From IMG/VR virus record IMGVR_UViG_3300036889_000031, positions 1 to 27,503 of that record: a stretch of DNA of 27,503 nt. One strand, written 5' to 3'. Shown here one piece after another: positions 21,158-27,503 of the stretch. The notes under the pieces are model-generated. The model was not told where the DNA came from. It saw only the letters and a list, made by a program, of their open reading frames with translations, and did no database searches. Within the stretch, counting starts at the first letter, position 1; the number at the start of each line of letters is the position of its first letter. The DNA is from a virus. Position numbers and translations under genes: made by a program.

Positions 21158-21916
21158 ATGTCCGATTTGCCCAAAGTAAGTGGAATACTCCCGGTCGGGT
21201 ACGGAAGCAAATACTTCCGCGTGGCGGCTGATGCCTTCCTAGCTTCCACTTACGAGGGCGAAGAGGGCGTGCGGGGACTACTCGAACTTGTAATCCTGGA
21301 CAACAACGAGATCCCCATCAAGGACTTGATTCCCGACGACCCAAGAGTCGTGTACTACCACTGTGACCGGATGCCAGTAGGCTCACTCCGTAATCTTGCT
21401 ACGTCGTATGCGACGGGTGACATCTGTGTGACGGTTGACGAAGACGACTGGAGTCACCCCGAGCGCGTGCGTGACCAAGTTTGTCGGCTGATTGTGACAG
21501 GTAAGGCAGTGACTGGTTTCCACTCAATCTACTTCTACGACACGAGCAATGGAAACACCTACAAATACTGGTACGAACCGGGCAGGAATCATATTCCGTA
21601 TGCCTGTGGTTCAAGCCAGTGCTACCTCAAATCCTGGTGGGAGAATCACAAGTTTCCGGCAACGGGCGTTGAAGATTATGCCTTCCAACATGAGGCCTTC
21701 GAGAACGATCAACTGGACAGCATCGACGGTGCAGAACTCTTAGTTGCGCGAGCACATAACGACAGTATGTGTTTCCCTGCACAGCTTGGTATACACCGAC
21801 AGTTTCCCACAGTTCCCAAAGAAGAACTTCCCGCAGAGTTCTATAACGCAATAGCTCCCAAGGCTGTTGCAAAACCACAGAAGAAAGTAACAACACAGGA
21901 GAGCAACCATGAGTAA
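21158..21916 (+). CDS. glycosyltransferase family 2-like protein in tail cluster
   Basis: A 252-residue protein of GT-A fold pattern: an N-terminal SGILPVGYGSKYFRVAADAF, LLELVILDNNEI, then a hydrophobic strand and the metal-binding DXD-like motif ICVTVDEDDWSH (D94 and D96). RMPVGSLRNLATSYATGD is the usual nucleotide-sugar-binding segment before it, and GVEDYAFQHEAFEN (ED acid pair) lies near the end of the catalytic domain. No membrane segment. The last 20 residues are a basic tail. It would transfer a sugar onto a protein or polysaccharide. Its position between neck and tail-tube genes suggests that it modifies virion proteins. It overlaps the tail-tube gene by eight bases. Confidence 0.8.
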   Translation: MSDLPKVSGILPVGYGSKYFRVAADAFLASTYEGEEGVRGLLELVILDNNEIPIKDLIPDDPRVVYYHCDRMPVGSLRNLATSYATGDICVTVDEDDWSHPERVRDQVCRLIVTGKAVTGFHSIYFYDTSNGNTYKYWYEPGRNHIPYACGSSQCYLKSWWENHKFPATGVEDYAFQHEAFENDQLDSIDGAELLVARAHNDSMCFPAQLGIHRQFPTVPKEELPAEFYNAIAPKAVAKPQKKVTTQESNHE

Positions 21917-22325
21917 CCCCATCGTAGGCATCGGAGACGCATTTGAATTTGCCTCCGTCTTGACTCCCGCCACATTCACCACCCTCGCTGGTGTGACCTC
22001 CATTGCGATTAGTGGGGACAAGGTTGCAACAGAAAAGACCACGACCATGGCAACGGTCAACGGTGTTGATACGTTCATTGGTTCAACTCAAGACCCTGGC
22101 ACGGCTGATGTCAAGGGGTGGTTCCTGCCTGGCGATACAACGCAGGTCACTATCGAGGCCATCCGTGCCGCTGGCGTAGCCGTGCCCATGAAGGCACTGT
22201 ATGGCTCGACCAATAGCTGCGCCTTCAGTGGAATCGTGGAATCGTTCACGCCTTCTTGGCCGCTGGAAAAGAACGCGACCTTCGATCTCAAGATCAAAAT
22301 CAGCGGACCGAAAGTTTACGTCTAG
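21909..22325 (+). CDS. major tail tube protein
   Basis: A 138-residue protein, beginning MSNPIVGIGDAFEFASVLTP, with AGGAG inside the end of the preceding gene. It is beta-rich with alternating hydrophobic strands (TFTTLAGVTSIAISGDKVAT, then TTTMATVNGVDTFIGSTQDP, and PSWPLEKNATFDLKIKISG at the end), as expected for short siphovirus tail-tube subunits. Position directly before the tail chaperones and tape measure confirms the role. Many copies stack as hexameric rings around the tape measure. Confidence 0.8.
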   Translation: MSNPIVGIGDAFEFASVLTPATFTTLAGVTSIAISGDKVATEKTTTMATVNGVDTFIGSTQDPGTADVKGWFLPGDTTQVTIEAIRAAGVAVPMKALYGSTNSCAFSGIVESFTPSWPLEKNATFDLKIKISGPKVYV

Positions 22326-22378
22326 CCAACTCTGACATGGTGGGGACGAAAGTCCCCTCCTGTGTAGCTGAGGAACTC

Positions 22379-22789
22379 ATGAAAGACGAAGCGATTCTCA
22401 AACTCGCAATCACACCGCACTTCAAGCTGTCCATCGACAAAGAAGACGGTACGGCGCCAGAGGTTTGGTGTTTGTGCCTCGACTACAGAGCCTTGGCTCG
22501 GATTGAAGATGCCACCGGCCTCGACTTGAAAAAGATCGACGCGTGGAAAGACATAAGTTCCGGGAAGCATTTCCCAAAGATCATCTGGGGATCTTTGCAA
22601 CGCTTTAACCCCGAGGCTGATGTTGAACACGTTTTAGATCTTTTGAACCCTGAAGCCCAGCGCATTCTCTCAGACAAACTCTTTGAGCTTTGTTTCCCAG
22701 GGGTCAGAGAGGCTTATCAGAAGGTTCTGGATGACGAGGGCAAAGGTGTAACTGCCGACCCAAACGTGCCAGCGGGGACGATTACCTAG
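22379..22789 (+). CDS. tail assembly chaperone, gpG-like
   Basis: A 136-residue protein read in the zero frame. The ATG at 22379 (MKDEAILKLAITPHFKLSID) has GCTGAGGA before it; ATGs at 22337 and 22256 in the same frame lack a good site. Length, acidic helical nature (DDEGKGVTADPN) and position between tail tube and tape measure match lambda gpG. Near its end a complete -1 frameshift signal lies at 22759-22798, so a fraction of ribosomes should make a longer G-T fusion. These chaperones bind the tape measure before tube assembly. Confidence 0.85.
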   Translation: MKDEAILKLAITPHFKLSIDKEDGTAPEVWCLCLDYRALARIEDATGLDLKKIDAWKDISSGKHFPKIIWGSLQRFNPEADVEHVLDLLNPEAQRILSDKLFELCFPGVREAYQKVLDDEGKGVTADPNVPAGTIT

Positions 22790-22798
22790 AGCGTCCTC
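22759..22798 (+). other. programmed -1 ribosomal frameshift signal
   Basis: The heptamer CCCAAAC (22759-22765) is in register C CCA AAC with the upstream frame, the canonical X XXY YYZ slippery pattern. Eight bases later a hairpin follows: GGGGACG (22774-22780) with CGTCCTC (22792-22798), seven pairs including one G-U, 11-base loop. The second frame is open from 22735, after a stop at 22732-22734, so the shift must occur in the 22735-22789 window, which contains this signal. The fusion would read on through DDYLERPPVTWVDYF, giving a product of about 288 residues. Confidence 0.85.
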
Positions 22799-22800
22799 CT

Positions 22801-23244
22801 GTGACATGGGTCGATTACTTCGCCATGGCAAGGTACGACTTGCATCTCGATTTGGAAGAGTTCTGGAACTTAACCCCGGGGATGTTTCAAGCGCTCTGCA
22901 AGCGTCGTAATGTGGGCATCCGGTATGAGAGGTACGCAAACGCTTTGACTGCATCGGCTGTGTACAACTCGGCGAGATCAAGCGAAGACTCCCCGCTCAT
23001 CTGTGCCTTCGATTTCATCCGGAATGAGAAGGACTCCGCCAAGTTGGAAAAGTTGAGGGAGGGTAAGAGGTTCTGCAAGAAGGTCATTGGTCAGTTGCCA
23101 ATGACGACTCCGCGCTCGAAGTTTCTCGACGTTCGCCGCAAGGCCATCATCGACTTGGCCGCGAGTGGCTACGAGACTCCGGAAGCACTATTTGACAGTG
23201 TGTGGCCGAGCTTAAAACCCACCGAAGAAGAGAGCACGTCATGA
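22801..23244 (+). CDS. tail assembly chaperone C-terminal part (gpT), expressed by -1 frameshift
   Basis: Frame -1 relative to the gpG-like gene, open from 22735 to 23244. It has no good ribosome binding site of its own: the GTG at 22801 follows a pyrimidine-rich run. It is best read as the T extension of a G-T fusion. The 147-residue part begins TWVDYFAMARYDLHLDLEEF and is helical and basic toward the end (KFLDVRRKAIIDLAASGYET). T domains recruit the tail-tube protein to the tape measure chaperone complex. The stop overlaps the tape measure start (ATGA). Confidence 0.8.
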   Translation: MTWVDYFAMARYDLHLDLEEFWNLTPGMFQALCKRRNVGIRYERYANALTASAVYNSARSSEDSPLICAFDFIRNEKDSAKLEKLREGKRFCKKVIGQLPMTTPRSKFLDVRRKAIIDLAASGYETPEALFDSVWPSLKPTEEESTS

Positions 23245-25520
23245 GCGAAATCGGCGCACTTATAGTCCGTCTACAAGCTGAGACTGCTGAGTTTCGGGAG
23301 GATCTCGGAAAGGTAAAGGGCGACCTTTCTGACCTTTCTGATAAGGGCGGTGAAGCTGGTCGCGGTATGTCCTCTGGAATGGGTGAAGCTCGTGGCGGTT
23401 TGATGCTTGTTGAGGAATCGGTAGGAGTCAAACTTCCCCGTCATCTTAATTCCCTCATTGCCCAAATCCCTGGAGTTGGTGCAGCCTTCGCGATGATGCT
23501 CCCGATTGCCGGTGTGGTTGTAGCCATCGAAATTATTGCCAAGCTGATAGAGAAGCACAACGCGGCGGCAGAAGCAGCAAGACAACTGGGGTTTGCTGAG
23601 CAGGAGTCAGGCATCAAGGGCCAGATGGCTCTCAACAGTCTGGATGACAAATTACTGGTTGTACAAAAACGTACTGACGAACTGACGGGCAACCATCTCG
23701 GCGCTCTCAAAAAGGAACTGGAACTCATAGATCACCAGTCTCTCAGTAGTTTGATCGCAGAGTTTGAACGGTTTGGTGGAGCGGCCGAGAAAATCATCAA
23801 TGACATTCAGGCGAGTGTCGGCAAGATGGACATCTTCGAGTCAGGTGTCAAGGGTGTCAAGAGTGCCTATCAGGAGTTCACGGTTGCTTACGAAGGGTAT
23901 CTTTCCACTGCCACCAAAGCTAACGGAAATGAAGAGAAGGCGGAAACACTCCGCAAGAATACCCTCCGGGACGCACAGGTGGTACTGAATGCCCAAAAGG
24001 AAATCGTTGCAATAACCAGTGACCAGATACGTGTACAGGATTCTCTGAACACAGTTAAGAAGGATATGGCTGTCCTAGACGCAGCCGGCATTGGCGGCAC
24101 AGAGAAGGACATTGCCGCACAGCAAGCGTGGGTCAATGTCTTGAACCTCACTGGACAGGCCAAGGAAAAGATCGCTGCCATCGGAAAAGGAGAAAAGGGC
24201 AACGCTGGCATCGCGGCAGAGAATACCTCACTCGCTGAACAGGCTGCCCTACAGAAGGTTCTCACGTCTGGAGTGGAGCAGCACAGTCAAGCGTTGATCA
24301 AGCTCGCCCGTACTCAGGCTGAGACCACCATGGCCGGAACCAAGGGTGGCGAAGACGACAACATCGACGGCAAGTTGGCGAAGCAGAAGGCTGCGATTGA
24401 ATCCGAGAAGGACGACTCCATTGCGGCTTCAAGGGCATCGCTAGTAGCCAAGGCCGCTGACTACGACGCCGACATGAAGGCCGCTGGTGGCAACTCAGCA
24501 AAGAAGAAGGAACTGACCGCACAGTGGGCAAACGAAGTCCACGCCTATTCGGATGCTGTTGTCCAGTTCAATGCCGATGCCGACAAGCAGATAGTTGTTG
24601 CTGATCGTACCGCCGCTAACGAGCGTGCAGCCATTGCTAAGGCTCTTCAAGCAGCGACTGCTGATGGTGCTATGAAGGCTGCCATAACAGCGGCGGAGCG
24701 TCAGAAGAAGATTTCCGATCAAGCTGCCAAGGACGAGGCTGCTCTCCATCACAAGACTGAAGCTCAGACTCTCGCGGCAGAACTTGCTGCCAATCAAGCG
24801 GAAATCAATGCCGAGAAAACCGCATATCAGACTCGTATCAACAATCTGGATAAGTTCGACAAGGACTATGAGAAGAAGGTCAAGGAGCTAAACGACAAGA
24901 TAAAGGAACTGACTGTAAAGGGTCAGGATGACGAAACACAGATCATCAAAACCGCTGCCCAGAAACAGTTGATGGAGATTAAGTCTTCCGAAGACAGGAT
25001 GAAGGAAGCAGTAGCTTCTGACGTTGCGAACTCCATCGTCATGAACAAGTCTCTTGCAGCCTCCTTCCGCCAGACCGGCGAACAGATGGCTGAACAGATG
25101 ATTAAGAACCTCATCATGATGGAACTGACCGGAGACAAGGAAAAACTGATTCATGCCAAGAGTGCTTATGGCAAAGCGTTCGACGCTATGTCAGGCATTC
25201 CCCCGGCTCCGATATGGGGATATGCAGCCGGTGCTCTTGCCTTTGCAGCAGTTATGAGCTTCGAAGCCGGAGGCAAGATTCCCGGCGATGGTCCTGTACC
25301 CATCGAAGGTCACGGTGGAGAAACAGTCGTGACTAAGGCTCTCACTGATCGAGTTGAATCCGCTGAAAAGAGTGGTGGCAAGAGTGCTGGTCAGCACACC
25401 TGGAACTTCGCTCCACAAATCCACGCAATGGACGCTGAAGGAGTAGATCGAGTGCTTGCCAAGCACGCTTCTGTGTTTCAACGGCATGTAGGCCAGACCA
25501 TGCGGAGGATGAACAAGTGA
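23241..25520 (+). CDS. tail tape measure protein
   Basis: 759 residues from ATG 23241 (MSEIGALIVRLQAETAEFRE). The N-terminal ~60 residues are a coiled coil with a Gly-rich hinge, residues ~78-103 a hydrophobic segment (GVGAAFAMMLPIAGVVVAIE) for membrane crossing at DNA ejection, then long Ala/Lys/Glu/Gln-rich coiled coils to ~640, and a C-terminal domain (FEAGGKIPGDGPVPIEGHGG). At about 0.15 nm per residue, a rule established in other siphoviruses, the tail would be near 110 nm. A single gene of this size between chaperone and tail-tip genes is unambiguous. It overlaps the next gene (GTGA). Confidence 0.9.
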   Translation: MSEIGALIVRLQAETAEFREDLGKVKGDLSDLSDKGGEAGRGMSSGMGEARGGLMLVEESVGVKLPRHLNSLIAQIPGVGAAFAMMLPIAGVVVAIEIIAKLIEKHNAAAEAARQLGFAEQESGIKGQMALNSLDDKLLVVQKRTDELTGNHLGALKKELELIDHQSLSSLIAEFERFGGAAEKIINDIQASVGKMDIFESGVKGVKSAYQEFTVAYEGYLSTATKANGNEEKAETLRKNTLRDAQVVLNAQKEIVAITSDQIRVQDSLNTVKKDMAVLDAAGIGGTEKDIAAQQAWVNVLNLTGQAKEKIAAIGKGEKGNAGIAAENTSLAEQAALQKVLTSGVEQHSQALIKLARTQAETTMAGTKGGEDDNIDGKLAKQKAAIESEKDDSIAASRASLVAKAADYDADMKAAGGNSAKKKELTAQWANEVHAYSDAVVQFNADADKQIVVADRTAANERAAIAKALQAATADGAMKAAITAAERQKKISDQAAKDEAALHHKTEAQTLAAELAANQAEINAEKTAYQTRINNLDKFDKDYEKKVKELNDKIKELTVKGQDDETQIIKTAAQKQLMEIKSSEDRMKEAVASDVANSIVMNKSLAASFRQTGEQMAEQMIKNLIMMELTGDKEKLIHAKSAYGKAFDAMSGIPPAPIWGYAAGALAFAAVMSFEAGGKIPGDGPVPIEGHGGETVVTKALTDRVESAEKSGGKSAGQHTWNFAPQIHAMDAEGVDRVLAKHASVFQRHVGQTMRRMNK

Positions 25521-26251
25521 ACTATCCTATCATGCCTCAACTACCGATATCCATGGCTAGTGGGATTCACAAGACTCCTGTGTTTAACACAGCGAGACAG
25601 AAGTCTGCTGCTGGTTATGTCAGCGCACTTGCTTTACAGCCATACCCTACTTGGCAGTTTGAATTCTCACTTGACCACATTCAGGGCAACGAAGCCGCAG
25701 CAAGCACTATCTTGGCTAAATTCTTTGGCGTGTTCATGTCCACTTGCGGCGGAGCCATCCCATTTCTATTCGTGGACCCGCAGAATAGCGGAGTTCTTAC
25801 CGATCAGTTTGGGACAGGAAATGGGACCACGACTGCCTTTCAGTTGAGCCGCAACATCAATGGCGCTGTAGACATTGTCCAGTTTGTGATTGAATCACCA
25901 CTTATCTATATCAATGGAACACTCACAACCAGTTACACGATGTCTGTAACTGGAGTGGTCACATTTTCTACTCCACCGGCTGTCGGCGCTGTCCTGACTT
26001 GGACTGGTAGCTTCTACTACCTCTGCCGCTTCTCGGAAGACACGCTGGATTCAACCCGGTCGTTCTCGATTAACAACGGACTCGATCAGTGGATGATTCA
26101 GGGCGTCAAGTTTCAATCCGAATTCGTCATGGGTGCGGTTAATGGCGCAATCGCTGAGCCAGGAGGCATAAGCGGTGGATTCATTTTCGTAAATGGAGTA
26201 CTGGTGGGTGACACCTCGGGCACTATCACGGTCAACGGAGACACGCTATGA
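25517..26251 (+). CDS. tail-tip protein, DUF2460 family
   Basis: A 244-residue protein starting at GTG 25517 (MNYPIMPQLPISMASGIHKT), overlapping the tape measure stop. The start, the KTPVFNTARQKSAAGYVSAL segment and LQPYPTWQFEFSLDHIQGNE are the pattern of DUF2460/TIGR02217, found in gene-transfer-agent and siphovirus tail tips. GTGNGTTTAFQLSR around residues 99-112 is a frequent insertion module. The last ~35 residues are Gly-rich beta strands. Family members lie at the distal end of the tube. No domain of the hub (DUF2163) kind follows, which is unusual for a GTA-like gene order. Confidence 0.85.
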   Translation: MNYPIMPQLPISMASGIHKTPVFNTARQKSAAGYVSALALQPYPTWQFEFSLDHIQGNEAAASTILAKFFGVFMSTCGGAIPFLFVDPQNSGVLTDQFGTGNGTTTAFQLSRNINGAVDIVQFVIESPLIYINGTLTTSYTMSVTGVVTFSTPPAVGAVLTWTGSFYYLCRFSEDTLDSTRSFSINNGLDQWMIQGVKFQSEFVMGAVNGAIAEPGGISGGFIFVNGVLVGDTSGTITVNGDTL

Positions 26252-26281
26252 TTCCAGGACTCAATTTCATAACCCCTAAGT

Positions 26282-27427
26282 ATGAAGAGTCTTGTAACCT
26301 GCATTCTACTTGTGTTTGGGGCAATGGCTGGAGCACAGAGTAATGTGAACTTCTCCGATACCGTTCCTGCCGCTCCTTCTGGTTCGGTCAATGTCAAGTG
26401 GCAGCACGACCTCAATAATCCCGCCAATGTATCGGCGTATGTCCCGTTGTCGAGTCTGACCGGAAACTCTTTCGACAACCTTTACATCACTTCTTCATCG
26501 CTTCCTACTTTGTTCTTTGCTCCTGGAGGAACACCGGCAGGTGAGCTTGAGTTGACTGGAAGTGGCACATTCGATCTTGGCAGTGGACCTCTGGGAAGTT
26601 ACAACGGAACTCTATGGCTCGCTGATCTACATGCTACGGATAACGTGTATTCATCGGCAGGGCACTTCAACACTGTCACGCTTACAGCCGATCCGACAAC
26701 AGCCATGCAGGCGGCAACCAAGCAATACGTGGATTCTCAAGGCAGTCCTCCTCTCGTGTTCAGCAATCTTGATGATTCTCTAACGAAGTGGAAGCCGGTC
26801 TGCGTCCTGTCTGCGTGTAACCCTGGTGGCACGGATGCTCCCGCGTCAACGTCTCAGACCATAAACAATGTGTCACCCTCGCTAGATGGTCATTCGATGC
26901 GTATTTCAGAGACCACGAATGCCTCGTCAACCCAGACTAACGCTCTCTGGGTATATTCGGCAGGGTCTTGCGATAGCTGCACTACGACTACCTCTGATTT
27001 CGAAGTCTACATCACGAATGGAAGTGCGGCTGACAACATCGAATTCGATTCGTTCATCTTTGATGCCAGTGACTCGCTAGATTTCATGTTCGGAACTCAG
27101 TGCAACCAGACACTAGGGTTTTGGCAGATCGCCAATAATAGCAGTCCATGGCAGACGTCTTCTGCCGCTTGCAACCTGACTTCCGGGACGTGGCACCACA
27201 TCGTTGAAACTTTCCATCGTGTCCCCGGTGATACCAGTTGTACCGGAGGTCTACCCTGTGAGCATTTTGACACCATTTCTGTGGACGGGAATGTAAACGT
27301 TATCAATATGTCCTATGTGGCAACGACCCTTCCAACTGGATGGGCTTCAACGTCGGGACTTCAATTCCAGATCGATATTGGTACTACGAGTTCCGCTACA
27401 ACGTGTGTTTTCGGCAAGGGTGCGTGA
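26282..27427 (+). CDS. fibre-like protein with N-terminal signal peptide
   Basis: 381 residues. The start MKSLVTCILLVFGAMAGAQ is a typical Sec signal peptide (basic n-region, hydrophobic core, small residues before Gln). The next part (SNVNFSDTVPAAPSGSVNVK) and TAMQAATKQYVDSQ, around residues 140-155, are tail-fibre-type motifs. The C-terminal half has eleven or so cysteines in pairs (CDSCTTTTSDF, CTGGLPCEHF) and strand patterns such as SGTWHHIVETFHRVPGDTS that resemble concanavalin/laminin-G-like lectin folds, a receptor-binding candidate. There is no clear ribosome binding site; translation may couple to the DUF2460 stop, 31 bases upstream. Signal peptides are rare on tail proteins, and a host-surface role is possible. 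Confidence 0.65.
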   Translation: MKSLVTCILLVFGAMAGAQSNVNFSDTVPAAPSGSVNVKWQHDLNNPANVSAYVPLSSLTGNSFDNLYITSSSLPTLFFAPGGTPAGELELTGSGTFDLGSGPLGSYNGTLWLADLHATDNVYSSAGHFNTVTLTADPTTAMQAATKQYVDSQGSPPLVFSNLDDSLTKWKPVCVLSACNPGGTDAPASTSQTINNVSPSLDGHSMRISETTNASSTQTNALWVYSAGSCDSCTTTTSDFEVYITNGSAADNIEFDSFIFDASDSLDFMFGTQCNQTLGFWQIANNSSPWQTSSAACNLTSGTWHHIVETFHRVPGDTSCTGGLPCEHFDTISVDGNVNVINMSYVATTLPTGWASTSGLQFQIDIGTTSSATTCVFGKGA

Positions 27428-27503
27428 CGCGATGTAGCTGACCTTGTTAAGTTGAATCAGCCGGCGAGGTTGGCTGATATTGAGCAGGAGAAAGAGCGCA
27501 ACG
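27428..27503 (+). other. end of window; in-frame open stretch after fibre stop
   Basis: After the fibre TGA, the same frame stays open to the end of the window (reading ADLVKLNQPARLADIEQEKE). No ATG or GTG start is present in it; TTG at 27452 is the only start-like codon. It may be the beginning of the next gene, or a tail reached by read-through of a leaky TGA-C stop. The evidence is too short to decide. Confidence 0.25.

Noticed and set aside
26248-26343. 31-codon frame overlapping the DUF2460 stop
   Set aside because: It overlaps the signal-peptide region of the fibre gene in another frame and has no natural composition; at most it couples translation.

Overview
The window looks like about 27.5 kb of a temperate, tailed double-stranded DNA phage, integrated or free. 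The evidence is a tyrosine integrase at the left edge, an early region with two divergent gene blocks, a replication block, and one long rightward block holding HK97-fold head genes followed by a long, probably non-contractile, siphovirus-type tail. No bacterial housekeeping gene, rRNA, tRNA or CRISPR array was recognised. No lysis gene and no CI-type repressor were found, so the element probably extends beyond the right edge. The host cannot be fixed from sequence alone. The moderate GC content, clear Shine-Dalgarno sites and fibre style made me think of a soil bacterium such as an acidobacterium, but this is a weak guess.

Layout. (1) 1-1265: integrase with repeats in front of it. (2) 1341-2539, minus strand: four small genes ending with an excisionase-like helix-turn-helix protein. 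(3) 2540-2893: divergent control region with a long-armed inverted repeat. (4) 2894-5698, plus strand: eight small genes, mostly unknown. Four of the gaps carry the same style of GC hairpin between the stop codon and the next ribosome binding site. (5) 5895-9529: replication block with a DnaB-like helicase, a YdaU/DUF1376-like initiator candidate whose own reading frame contains helically phased iterons followed by an A-rich tract (a lambda-O-like origin), and an HNH nuclease fused to a P-loop kinase-like domain. (6) 9677-16270: packaging and head genes in an unusual order: small terminase, major capsid protein with its own terminator, large terminase, a small HTH protein, portal, ClpP-like protease. 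(7) 16274-27427: connector, head closure, a 742-residue repeat protein, tail completion, a secreted moron on the opposite strand, a gp10-like neck protein, a glycosyltransferase, tail tube, the G/GT chaperone pair with a complete -1 frameshift signal, tape measure, a DUF2460 tail-tip protein and a fibre-like protein that begins with a signal peptide.

How the parts fit. Integrase and the HTH protein would govern integration and excision. The helicase and the initiator, with the embedded origin, would replicate the genome. The terminases with the HNH protein cut and package DNA into the capsid. The tail genes build a tube whose length the tape measure sets. Several genes look like cargo that changes the particle or host surface rather than core machinery: the repeat protein, the glycosyltransferase, the secreted moron and the signal-peptide fibre.

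The observations I rate highest are the iteron origin inside the initiator gene, the family of intergenic hairpins in the small-gene operon, the -1 frameshift signal, the HNH/P-loop fusion, and the displaced capsid gene.
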